Shown: positions 17,076-26,301 of the stretch, piece after piece
Numbering within the stretch: the stretch's first letter is position 1
Layout of the letters: each line of letters opens with the position of its first letter
Source of the DNA: Spartobacteria bacterium UBA695
GTDB taxonomy: Bacteria; Verrucomicrobiota; Verrucomicrobiia; Chthoniobacterales; Chthoniobacteraceae
DNA length: 64,000 nucleotides
NCBI GenBank assembly: GCA_002298145.1
Contig: DBMP01000015.1
Location: 124,001-188,000, forward strand
Direction of reading: 5' to 3'
Position numbers and translations under genes: made by a program
The notes under the pieces: generated by a model
What the model saw: only the letters and a program-made list of their open reading frames with translations
Told to the model about the DNA's origin: nothing
Database searches by the model: none

Positions 17076-18055
17076 TCAGTGAGGGTTATGAGTGATTTCC
17101 TGGATTGCAGGAGTATCAAGCTCCTTCAAATTCCCTCCGATGAACGGTTCCTCTGGGCCGATCGAAATCCCCGATGGGTTGGTTTTCATACCCGCAAACA
17201 CACGGGCCCCCTCTTTCTCAATGGTCCACATCCGGCTGTCAGCTTTCCAACTCAGCGGTCCTTCGCTCCGTTGCAGAACGGGAAGCGTTACGAGCGCTGG
17301 ATCTTGCAGTTGATCGCCCAGCCGATTGATCAAGTAACACCACAGCACCGGCGTTTTTCCTACGACGGTGAAGATGGAGTCGCCGCCAAGGGCCGACGGA
17401 ATGGACCCATCGGCATAGACATAGGCGGCCAGCGTCTTTTCGAATTCGAGGTATTTTTGCCGCAGCAGGCCGTCGGGACGCCGCTGAAGATAACGGTCCA
17501 TGATCTCCAGCAAAAGCGGATAGGATGAGACGGTATAGGGATATTTGATCCACTCTTCAACATGCGCCGGGTCCTTGAGCTTGGCGCCCCATGCGGCGTG
17601 GGTCAGGCCGTCCGCTCCGATGTGCAGCGCGTCAAATAGATGCACGATAATGTTGTCGACCACACCAGGAAGGCGTTCATCTTTGGTAATGGCATGAACC
17701 ATTTCCAGGGTATCAATCACAATATGGTAATACGCCGTCCGCTCAACGAAATCCCCCTCACCGCTCCGCTCAAAAAGCCCCAGCGCCTCGTGGTAATAAG
17801 ACGGCTCCAGGAGCATGTCCAGCGTCGGCTTTCCAAATTTATCATATCGGGTCATATCCCCAAAAACCCGGCCGTATAGAGCCAGCATGGCGACGATGAC
17901 GAGATCCTGGTTGGTGACGCCACAGAATCCGGCCACGGGGAGCGGCTTGCCTCGCTCATCGCTGCCGCGCTTCCACCAGTAGCCTTCAAACCAGCGCCGA
18001 AGGGGCTCTCCTTGACCCCTTTTCGGTTGCGGATGAGCCTGCCATCGGAAGAGGA
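17076..18055 (-). pseudogene. 5'-truncated (alpha/alpha)-toroid-like protein, possible lyase or hydrolase
   Basis: About 325 residues with many helix-like repeats (SYYHEALGLFERSGEG, DTLEMVHAITKDERL) and a beta-rich C-terminus, similar in build to alginate/heparin lyases and other (alpha/alpha)-toroid enzymes. I do not recognise an exact family. There is no good start codon or signal peptide; the frame runs into a region that on the other strand is the remnant of a prepilin-cassette A gene (18059-18517). I infer that the 5' part of the gene has been lost at a junction near 18050. The two genes downstream on the same strand (16357, 14662) would have lost their original promoter too, unless an internal one exists. 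A start at TTG 18080 is formally possible but unlikely. Confidence 0.55.
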
Positions 18056-18058
18056 AAG

Positions 18059-18517
18059 ATGAATACGGGCCTTGCGTCAACGGCGGTTCTGAACGCGGTT
18101 TTCAAGGGCGCTGGCCAAGATCCCACGGGGGCCACCGCGCTATCCAGTCCCTACGCTCTGGCTTCGGCCTACAGTGCCTATGCCATGGACAGTTTCGGCA
18201 ACCCCATAGCCAGCGTGCCTTTGAATGTCTCAGCGCTACCAACCTTCCTTGCATCGTTGAACAATATTTCCAGCGTTGGGCTTGATCATATCAAATACCA
18301 CCGCGAGCCTGTGATCCGATCCCTCGCCGGGTCCAGCCAGACCCGGACATGGAATTTGTTAATCGACGTCGTGGCCCAAACGGGACGCTATCCCTCCTCC
18401 GCTTCGAGCCTTGCTGATTTCATGGTAGATGGCGAAAAGCGCTTCTGGCTGTCGGTTTCAATCGATCTTTACACGGGTAAGGTCATTGATCGCCTACTGG
18501 AACCGGCCTGGGAATGA
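18059..18517 (+). pseudogene. C-terminal remnant of a Verru_Chthon cassette A-type gene
   Basis: 152 codons ending in a segment with RTWNLLIDVVAQTGRY, EKRFWLSVSIDLYTG and KVIDRLLEPAWE. From memory, this matches the usual C-terminus of cassette protein A in Verrucomicrobia, which this window's intact A protein does not have in the same form. The fragment lacks the prepilin-like N-terminus and most of the protein, and begins abruptly next to the truncated toroid-like gene on the other strand. It is probably not expressed as a functional protein. Confidence 0.55.
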
Positions 18518-18894
18518 TCTGTATCTCTGCAGCGACTACAGCAGATCCCTATTTGTTCAAAAATAAGGGAACCCTCTGATATTGCAGAAAGTCTTCCCGG
18601 CCAGATTTTTTCCCTTCGATTCGCAATCGAACAATTGGGTAACCGGTCCGCGGGTTCAAATCCCATCCACGCCCACATACGGACTCCAATTCAACCTTGT
18701 CGGACAAAATGGAGTAAGCAAGGTGAAACTCAAGTTCCTGGGCAACGCACCATTCCCACATGTACAGTTCCTGAAGCCGGGCTCTAGGCGGCGTGCTGGC
18801 GGGCGCTAGAAGTTATCCCGATTACGATTTAAAAATCTATTCATGCAGATCGATCCGGCTGTGCCTCAGGCTAATTAGGACAAAAGTCGAGGCG
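18518..18894. other. Non-coding stretch with a tRNA-like 3' remnant
   Basis: No gene is seen. Bases 18615-18631 form a perfect 5-bp stem with a 7-base loop (TTCGA, loop TTCGCAA, TCGAA), like an anticodon arm. After about 18 bases, GCGGGTTCAAATCCCAT resembles a T-arm (three of five stem pairs plus one G-T), followed by an acceptor-like CCACGCCCA (to about 18680). The D-arm and the 5' acceptor strand are absent. This could be a decayed class II-type tRNA piece, such as an old integration site, but chance similarity is possible. Confidence 0.25.
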
Positions 18895-19956
18895 CTACGC
18901 TAATCCCCTCACAGGCGCCCGCGATATTTCCGGCACTGATGGGCCATCCATCCAAACGGGATCAACCAGGGTTGTTGTCGCAAAGGGGGTAAATCCCATT
19001 TCGCCATGACAGAGCAAGCCATCCATGACATCAATAGCCTTGGTCCCCATAAGCACCGGGCGAATATCTACTCCTGCGTAATGGAACAACCGGCTCGATG
19101 CAAATAAATGACAAACCGCTATTTCTCGGGGCAGGAAGCATTCGTGGCGGTTAGCCGCTTCTTCGAGCGCCAGATGGTTATGGATTAGCAACGCATCCGG
19201 CCTATCGCGATCCTGCCCTTCAATCCCGCGCTGAAAAAATTCCGCTTCATCCATCCAGCGACATTGCATTTCGGGAAACTCCGCATTAATGCCAGTTAGA
19301 GCGCTCAATTTCTCCGGTCCAAAACGTCCGGATTCCATTCCTGGCTTCAAATACAACGGCCTCCGATAACCCTTCTTCCGCAGTTGCAATAAAGCCAGGC
19401 GCATCACTTCGTAATCATTGCTGCGCAGTTGGTGGAAAGGCGCATTCTCACAGAAATCAATAATACTCAATAATGCCGATGACGAAAATGCAGCCAAGGC
19501 TTCTTCAACCGGTTGCATATTTGCGTGAACTAGAATACCGCGAATGCCCCGCGCCTTGAGCATTGCCGCAAGCCGCTGCTGATGGGATATCTTCCGAGGC
19601 AATTCATGGCATTCAATTTGGTAGCCAAGTTCTCCGGAACGCTTCCGCATTCCTTCCAGCAGTCCTTTGCGAATCGGCCAATTCTCCCAATCATCGAAGG
19701 ACTTCTCGCCGCGTTGGAGTTGATAAAGGAATGCCAGATTCTCGCGATAGCGGACGGGACGCTGCGACCGCCGGTAACTAGCCAAAGCCGACATCGCAGG
19801 ATTGGGCACATACCCCATTTTTCGTGAGATCGCCTGGATCTGCTTGCGCCTTGCTTCCGAGATCAGCGGACTATCGCGCAATGCCATGGACACCGTGGCA
19901 ACGGTGACAGCGGCTTCTCGGGCAATATCGCGCAAAAAAACAGGGCGGCTCGGCAT
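18895..19956 (-). CDS. LacI-family transcriptional regulator
   Basis: The product (353 aa) begins with a LacI-type helix-turn-helix (LRDIAREAAVTVATVSMALR, residues about 8-27) and hinge helix (NPAMSALA), followed by a periplasmic-binding-protein-like sugar sensor domain. It is divergent from the GH130-like gene, with about 90 bases between them that hold a strong palindrome (19982-19999), so it probably controls that gene and itself. Length and layout are normal for the family. The ligand is unknown; the neighbour suggests a mannoside or related phosphorolysis substrate. Confidence 0.88.
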   Translation of the reverse strand: MPSRPVFLRDIAREAAVTVATVSMALRDSPLISEARRKQIQAISRKMGYVPNPAMSALASYRRSQRPVRYRENLAFLYQLQRGEKSFDDWENWPIRKGLLEGMRKRSGELGYQIECHELPRKISHQQRLAAMLKARGIRGILVHANMQPVEEALAAFSSSALLSIIDFCENAPFHQLRSNDYEVMRLALLQLRKKGYRRPLYLKPGMESGRFGPEKLSALTGINAEFPEMQCRWMDEAEFFQRGIEGQDRDRPDALLIHNHLALEEAANRHECFLPREIAVCHLFASSRLFHYAGVDIRPVLMGTKAIDVMDGLLCHGEMGFTPFATTTLVDPVWMDGPSVPEISRAPVRGLA

Positions 19957-19981
19957 GGATTACAGGGAGGCTCCGACTTTT

Positions 19982-20039
19982 AATTTAACTATTTAAATTC
20001 CACGAATATTGAAAGCAAAAACGCAAAGTTGTTTCGTGG
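19982..20039. promoter_or_regulatory. Palindromes in the LacI/GH130 divergent region
   Basis: AATTTAA and TTAAATT flank the spacer CTAT at 19982-19999, a perfect 7-4-7 palindrome. A second perfect pair, CCACGAA (20000-20006) and TTCGTGG (20033-20039), brackets the next 26 bases. Either could be an operator for the adjacent LacI-family protein; this is inferred from position and symmetry. Confidence 0.45.
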
Positions 20040-20047
20040 TCCAAGCT

Positions 20048-21013
20048 ATGGACTCACCTCTTATCGACGCCACACATATTCTGAACCGTCACCCTGCAAA
20101 TCCGATCCTCAAGTTGGAAGATTATCCGGGGGTCGCACAAATCTACAACCCTTCGCCCGCTCAATGCGGAGATGAAACCGTTCTCCTCGTTTCGGTAGTG
20201 GAACATGCCGCTACCCGCGGATATGGCCGGGACGTGGGCCAGACCCGCGTGGCCCGCAGCAAAGACGGCGTCCACTTCACGCTGGGCACGGAAAACTTCA
20301 TCGACGTTCAATCCGAGCAACACCCGTGGTCTCTCTACCATCACTTTATCGACAACCGCGTGAGCTGTATTGACGGGGTGTTTTATATCGTCACTCCAGT
20401 GATGGTCCACGGCTTCGACGGCCCGGTGGGGATGCTGGGACGCACTGTGGATTTCATCAACTACGAACGTCTGGGGATCATTACGCAGCCGCGCAATCGC
20501 GGGGCTTCCCTCTTTCCTGAAAAGGTCGGTGGGCTCTATTGGAAACTAGACCGCCCCGGTGGCGGTGATGGCGGCAACGGCGATATTTGGATCAGTTCGT
20601 CACCGGACCTTCTGCACTGGGGTAACTATCAACCGCTGCTCGCAGCTGGATACCGGTATTGGAACGTCCAGAAGATCGGGCCGACCCCTCCCATTAAAAC
20701 ACCTCGTGGCTGGCTCGACATTATCCACGGCGTTTTCTCGCCAGCTGGCGGAACGTATTATTACATTGGCGCGGTCCTGCTGGATCTGGAACAGCCGTGG
20801 AAGATCATTGGGCGAACCAACAGCTGGATTCTGGCCCCGCAGGCAGGTTATGAACGAACCGGAAATTGCGATAACGTCGTATTCCCTTGTGGGGCCTTGG
20901 GCGACTGGGAAAAGGATGAACTCCGTCTTTATTATGGCGCTACCGACGACAAAATCTGCCTGGCAACCGGCTCAATAAGGCAGTTGGTCGAAGCCTGCGA
21001 ACGGCAAATCTAG
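20048..21013 (+). CDS. GH130-like glycoside phosphorylase/hydrolase
   Basis: The product (321 aa) has a five-bladed beta-propeller pattern and the GH130 opening HILNRHPANPIL followed by YNPSPA. The family contains beta-1,4-mannosylglucose and mannooligosaccharide phosphorylases and some beta-mannosidases. Repeated blade-like segments (ARSKDGVHF, GDIWISSSPDLLHWG, YYYIGAVLLDLEQPWKIIGR) are visible. No signal peptide is present, so it should act in the cytoplasm on imported disaccharides with inorganic phosphate. ATG 20048 is chosen because the frame upstream to TTG 20009 lies inside the palindromic region shared with the LacI gene. A hairpin follows the gene. Confidence 0.82.
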   Translation: MDSPLIDATHILNRHPANPILKLEDYPGVAQIYNPSPAQCGDETVLLVSVVEHAATRGYGRDVGQTRVARSKDGVHFTLGTENFIDVQSEQHPWSLYHHFIDNRVSCIDGVFYIVTPVMVHGFDGPVGMLGRTVDFINYERLGIITQPRNRGASLFPEKVGGLYWKLDRPGGGDGGNGDIWISSSPDLLHWGNYQPLLAAGYRYWNVQKIGPTPPIKTPRGWLDIIHGVFSPAGGTYYYIGAVLLDLEQPWKIIGRTNSWILAPQAGYERTGNCDNVVFPCGALGDWEKDELRLYYGATDDKICLATGSIRQLVEACERQI

Positions 21014-21054
21014 TGTGGTGTCAGGCAAGGCAATTAACGAATAGGCTGTTCATA

Positions 21055-21082
21055 GACGCACCGGTTTAACCTGGTGCGTCTT
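21055..21082 (+). terminator. Hairpin terminator after the GH130-like gene
   Basis: GACGCACC (21055-21062) and GGTGCGTC (21073-21080) pair perfectly around GGTTTAACCT, in which GGTT and AACC can extend the stem. Only two T residues follow, so it is a moderate terminator 42 bases after the stop codon. Confidence 0.6.
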
Positions 21083-21279
21083 GATCCGCCTGCTTGTACC
21101 AATGAACTACGGTTCGTACCCCGCAAAAAATGATCTTCGCCATTTCCTTCCACGTATTTGGAAATCATGCGCGTGTCAGCCATCAGGCTTCGGAAACGCC
21201 GGGATTGGGTAAACGAGACTTGGTTCTGCGCCTCCCGGGAGGTTTCTAAGCCTTCTGACGGCCCCGCAATGAGGCGGGC

Positions 21280-24200
21280 CTCCTGTGGCGCAAACCGCTG
21301 GGTTTCGACGATCCGCCAACGGTAGTGGTTTCCCATGAGGTCTTTTGAAAAAGGGTTGGTGCCGTTGGCGTAATCGGGAATGGTTGCGTCACCCGGGTCC
21401 ATGTAGCGTTCCACAGTGGTTGCTCCACGAGATTCGCTGGTGACGGTGTCTTTCCCCTCGGTCCAGGTGCCGTCGGTTTTTGACTGTGCCGTTTGTACAA
21501 GCGATTGTGCCCGGAAGTGCACGGTGTACGTGTTGGATTTGGTGGTGAGCCGGGAATACAGGGTGGTGTAGATTCGTTCGCGTTCGTTGTCGCCGGTGCC
21601 AATATGGTCAGTCCAGAAGTGCTCATTCCGGAGGCAGTTTGCCCCGTGGGAACAATGTGGAGATCGCAAATTTCCGAGGGCGAAATAAACAGGTTTCCGC
21701 CAGCGAACTTGGTCTGAAACTGCTTGAGGGTTTCGTCGGAGTCGATGGCGAGCCGCGCCTCGGTTTGGGTAGCGGAGGCATTAAGGACCGTTTTCAAGTT
21801 CTGTTTGAAGTTTTAATAACCCTGTTGCGTATAGCTGTTCACTCCATTGGGAATGGCTGTGATCTTTTCTCCTTTGAGCAGCGCTCTTAAGCCCGTGTTG
21901 CGGGTGATGTAGCCAAAGGAGGCGAGTTGATAGTTGAGGTTGATCTAGCCCGCCGTTGAAAATCGGGCGCTGATAGCATAGGGATCCACCACGGGCATCC
22001 AGAAGAGATCCATGAGAAGGTGATCTTTCGGCGCAGTCGCCCCAAAATGACCCGTCTGCGGGCGGAAGAGCAAGGTGCGCCAGGGCGTCCCGCTTTTGAC
22101 GCCGGTGGGTAGGGAGCCAAACATTCCCGGCGAGGGCATAATGCGATTGGGGGAAAAATAGGTCGGGCCGGCGGGCGCCTGCATCCAGTAGTTGCTGTAG
22201 CAGGCCAGGGCTCCGCTGGTGCCCGAGCCGTAGGTGTTGCCTTCGTCGGGTTTGTTGACAAACGGGCCGTCAATGTAGTTGGGCAGGCTGCTGTCAAAGT
22301 CGCCCGTGGTTTCAGGGACGCTGGTCCCTGTGGCCTTGGCGGGAACGTCCACCGCAAGGGTGGCCCACGACAGGGACGTTGGGAAATAGCTCCCGCCGAG
22401 ATCGCAGCCGGGTTCCGCTTGGGGATTATGGGCGTTGGCGAAATTGCTTGCCGCCATTTTGGAGCTGTCGTAGTAACGATGCTTGCCGTAGGCGATGTTG
22501 GGGACGCTGGATTGCGCGGCGATCAAGCGGTAGTCCCCATGGGCCGGAAGCACTGTTCGAATGACATCGAAATTGAGGACGTTCGAAACGATGGGCGGGG
22601 TGTTGAAAAAAAACGCCCCGGCATCGATCTGGGGTTTGCTGCTGGAGTCGAAATATACGGTTGCGCGTGACGCGTAATTAAGCCGGCCATTAAACGTGTT
22701 GCCGTTGACGGTGACTCCACCCGCGCAAGGAAAGGACCACCAGTTTTCCTTGGAGGTCACGCCCGAACTGGTGTTTTGGGTCCCTTGGTTGACTAGATTG
22801 GGATTGGGGAATGTGGTGCTTGAGGGCAGGTAAATATTGATGGTTTGCATCAAGGTTTATGAGCCCGCGTAGAGCTTGACGACGATGTTGTTGCTACCCA
22901 CAAACCCCATGGTGCCGCCGTTTGGAGAGGCTTTGATTTTGACGGGAACTCCGATGAACGGATAGTTGGGAACGGTAGCCGTAGCGGTGTCGCCGGGAAC
23001 CGAGCCCCGGAACGGGAGCGCCTTTGGATAATACGCAATAGCGCCACCCGGGATTGCCCCCGGCGGATCTTCCTCCGTCCATGCCGATGGTAGATTGATT
23101 GTAGGCCACGGTCCCTCCGGATGGGAACCCGAGGGATTGCGTGTTGCCGCTGTCGATGACGGAAAGATTTTGCAGCCCCGTAATTTCCACCTGAATATTC
23201 GGTATAATGCTGGCCCATCCATGCATCGGGGAAAATAACTCGAAGGCGATGATGGCCTGGATATATTTCTCGCCCGCATTGAGTTTCGTGCCGCCCAGGA
23301 CTTTGTTGCTGGTGGGGTCGTTGCTTCCGTAAGATTCATCGGTGCCCGAAGTGGTGGGATCATCGGCCACGGCATTGCAGAGAATGCCAAACTTGGAAAG
23401 AGTGCAGGTGCGGCCGATGCCCTGGGTGCTTCCGTTTTGGGCAGGCGCAACGAATCCGTGCCCGGCTCCAGAGGCCGGGGTATAGGGCGTGCCGACGTTA
23501 TCGTCGCAGAGGTTGGCGCAACGGATGTAGTCAAAGATTTCGGTGAGGATCTGGTCCCGGTCGTCGCCGTATTTGGTTTTAAAATCATTGCCGAAACTGG
23601 GCACCGATTCCTGCGTGAGGCTTTGGAGGTAGGTATAGAGGTTGGTGTTGCGCGTGATACCGATGTCGGAATTGGGGCTCAGGGGGGGTGGCGCGCTGGA
23701 AAAAGTAGGGATGGCCGTTAATGGTGGAACAGGCTCCGATGAGGCGGTCGTAGGCGGTGGTGTGGGTGGAGTCGTAGGCGGTGCCGCTGAGTTGGTAGAT
23801 GGGCCAGCACGCAACCCGAGGCAGGTTGAAGAGATTGAGGTCCGGGGCGCGGCTGTGGGCGGTGAGAAAGAATTTTTTCTGCTCCAGGGTGTTGCGGTTA
23901 ATGACGGAGGCGTAATTCAGATCCCGCTCGCTGCCGCTCAAGGTTGGTTTGAAAAGCAGCTCGGGAAGGCTGGCGAAAAGCCGGTCCGAGTCGGGCGCGA
24001 GCGTCCCGGTTGCGATCACGGTACCCTCTTTCGAACCGTCCCCAGTGATGCGCGGCACGATGGCGTAGATTTGCTCCGCCCATTGCTGATCGCTCAGAGC
24101 CGAGGGTTTGGGGAAGACGGTTGAAAGACTAGTCATCGCCGGGTGCCCGGGGTAACGCTGGTATTCTTTTTGCGCCGGTTGATAGTTGGCCAAGGCTTGG

Positions 24201-24356
24201 TCGGTAACGGTCGCGCCGCGCGGAGTGTCCCAGTAGGTACCTTCGGCGGCGGTGTTGATGTTGACTTTGCCCGTGTCGTCGTCGGTCCAGAAAGCGATGC
24301 GTCCAGTGATGGGGTTCGCCGCGGAAGGAGTCTGCGATGCGGGCACGGCGACATCC
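21280..24356 (-). pseudogene. Decayed Verru_Chthon cassette A-type gene with frameshifts and stops
   Basis: Reading on the minus strand from about 24356 to 21280, successive pieces in changing frames show cassette A features: ITGRIAFWTDDDTGKVN, GTPWRTLLFRPQTGHFG with DLFWMPVVDPYAISARF, and at the end ERIYTTLYSRLTTKSNTYTV and ERYMDPGD. The reading frame changes near 23700, 23080 and 21590. In-frame stops lie at 22857-22859 (TAA), 21945-21947 (TAG, where a Lys before INLNYQ is expected) and 21813-21815 (TAA). The 5' end, with the prepilin-like helix, is missing at the junction with a PEP-CTERM fragment near 24356. This gene cannot make a full protein. Confidence 0.82.
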
Positions 24357-24725
24357 TTTGACCAAGTCCAAGTCAGCGGAAATGTCACCCTCGCGGGAAC
24401 ACTTGACCTCACCACCTTGAGTGGATTGACACTCGGCGCAACGATCACACTAATCAATAACACCGGCAGCGGCATCACGACGGGATATTTCTCCACGATT
24501 CTCACGAGCGGCTCCACTTACACCGCCACGTCAAATACCAACTATACATTCACGGTAACCGGTACGGAATATCTGCTAAATTATGCCGCCAATGCCGGAA
24601 GCAACAGCTATAATAATGACGTGACCCTGACGGTGGTACCCGAGCCGGGCACATGGGCCATGCTCATGGGCGGCCTTGGAATGCTGACTCTCAGCCAGCA
24701 GCTACGCCGTCGGCGGTTGGGGTAG
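24357..24725 (+). pseudogene. 3' fragment of a PEP-CTERM autotransporter-like gene
   Basis: The frame from about 24357 reads FDQVQVSGNVTLAGTLDL, Gly/Thr-rich beta-strand segments, and a tail with VPEPGTWAMLMGGLGML and RRRRLG, a complete PEP-CTERM signal. The signal peptide and most of the passenger are absent, because the frame upstream is the antisense of the cassette A remnant. It is therefore the last ~120 codons of a PEP-CTERM gene joined to unrelated DNA. A strong hairpin terminator follows it, as expected for the original gene end. Confidence 0.75.
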
Positions 24726-24764
24726 CCTCCATTAGTCGATTTTGAAAAATCTGAGGTAAACTGC

Positions 24765-24803
24765 GCGCCGCAGCACTTCGGGGGAGTGCTGCGGCGCTAT
24801 CTT
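24765..24803 (+). terminator. Strong hairpin terminator
   Basis: GCGCCGCAGCACT (24765-24777) and AGTGCTGCGGCGC (24785-24797) form a perfect 13-bp stem with a 7-base loop, followed by TATCTTATTT. It ends the PEP-CTERM fragment's transcript. Confidence 0.85.
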
Positions 24804-24885
24804 ATTTCAGCTCGGTCCTCTCCTGTGCAAGTGATCCATCGATTGCATTTCCTGCATCCAACACCCCATAAATAGGAAATTAAAT

Positions 24886-26245
24886 ATGGATTCCCTTCAT
24901 ACCGCTTATCGTTTTCCAAAGGAGTTTGTATTTGGTGCGGCTACCGCTGCATACCAGATTGAGGGCGCCTGGAATGAAGACGGGAAAGGCATGAGTGTGT
25001 GGGGCATGATGTGCCAAAAGCCCGGAGCAGTCTTTCAGAGTCATACCGGCAAGATCGCTTGCGACCATTATCACCGGTGGGCTGAGGATGTGGACCTGAT
25101 GAAGCAAATCGGACTGCAAGCCTACCGGCTCTCAGTTTCGTGGCCACGAGTGTTCCCTGAAGGTACCGGCAAAATAAATCGCGCGGGCTTGACCTTCTAC
25201 GACCGCCTGGTAGACGCGCTTTTGGAAGCGGGCATCGAACCCTACCTGACCCTCTTTCATTGGGACTACCCTCTGGCGCTTTATCAACGCGGCGGCTGGC
25301 TCAATGCGGATTCCCCACGCCGGTTTTCAGAATATGCGGCCCAACTTGCCCATCACCTCGGCGACCGCGTTAAACACTGGATTACGCTCAACGAGCCCGA
25401 ATGTTTTATCGGCGTAGGGCATCTTCACGGCACACACGCGCCGGGAGACCGCCTGGAAATCGGACAAGTCCTCCGGGCGGTTCATCACAGTTTGCTGGCC
25501 CATGGCTATGCCGTGGATGCCATTCGCGCCAATGCAACCAAATCCGCCAACATCGGAATCGCCCTCACATCACCCTCCTCAGTGCCTTGATATCGGGGCG
25601 GCGCGGGAAAGCTATTTCTCAGTAGGCCCCAGATTGGATTGCATCTCGCTCTGGGCCGATCCAATCTATCTGGGCGCTTACCCTGCCCAAGCCTACGAAC
25701 TGTTTGGCGAAAGCATGCCGAAGTTTACCGAACAGGAGGCGAAGGTCGTTAGTCGCTCTTTGGAATTCATGGCTGCGAATATCTATAGTGGCTACAAAGT
25801 ATCCCGGGGTAACGATGGCCAACCGCTCCGACACGAAAAAGAACCAGGGAATGCGGTCGCTTGTTTGCCATGGTTGGAATTGGAAGAGGACGCCTTGTAT
25901 TGGGCCGCTCGCTTCCACTCCGAACGGTATGGGAAATTGCCCTTCATGGTCTCTGAAAACGGTTTTTGCGGGACAGACTGGGTAGCCCGCGACGGAAAAG
26001 TTCACGACCCGCAACGGATCGACTACTCGGCGCGCTACTTGAGCGGCCTTCGCCGAGCCGCCCGGGAAGGAATCCCCGTAGCCGGGTATTTTTATTGGTC
26101 GCTGATGGATAATTTCGAATGGGCCGAAGGGTACCGCCCCCGGTTTGGCCTGATCTATATCGATTTCCAAAACGGGAAACGCACCCTTAAAGATTCCGCC
26201 AGTTGGTACCGTGAAGTCATCACCACTCGCGGCGGGTGTTTGTAA
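24886..26245 (+). pseudogene. GH1 beta-glucosidase broken by a frameshift
   Basis: The 5' part (24886 to about 25585) and the 3' part (about 25585 to 26245) together make a normal-length GH1 enzyme (about 450 aa) in two frames. The first part has FVFGAATAAYQIEG and ITLNEPECF (acid/base Glu); the second has SLWADPIYLGAYP, MVSENGFCG (nucleophile Glu) and YWSLMDNFEWAEGY. The frame changes by +1 near 25585, where the first frame meets TGA at 25588-25590. All other expected GH1 motifs are kept, so the lesion is recent or a sequence error. The intact enzyme would hydrolyse beta-glucosides or beta-galactosides in the cytoplasm; no signal peptide is present. Confidence 0.85.
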
Positions 26246-26301
26246 TATCAAGTATTTCTAGGACAAAGCCACCATCATCCAGTCACGTCGATCAGTGCGG
26301 G

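Noticed and set aside
21034..21279. A coding extension of the decayed cassette gene on the minus strand
   Set aside because: After the segment that ends cassette A proteins, the frame passes through a perfect hairpin and has no protein-like pattern.
14662..26245. A prophage or transposon explaining the rearranged carbohydrate region
   Set aside because: No transposase, integrase, terminal inverted repeat or phage gene was seen; only indirect signs (junctions, tRNA-like remnant) remain.
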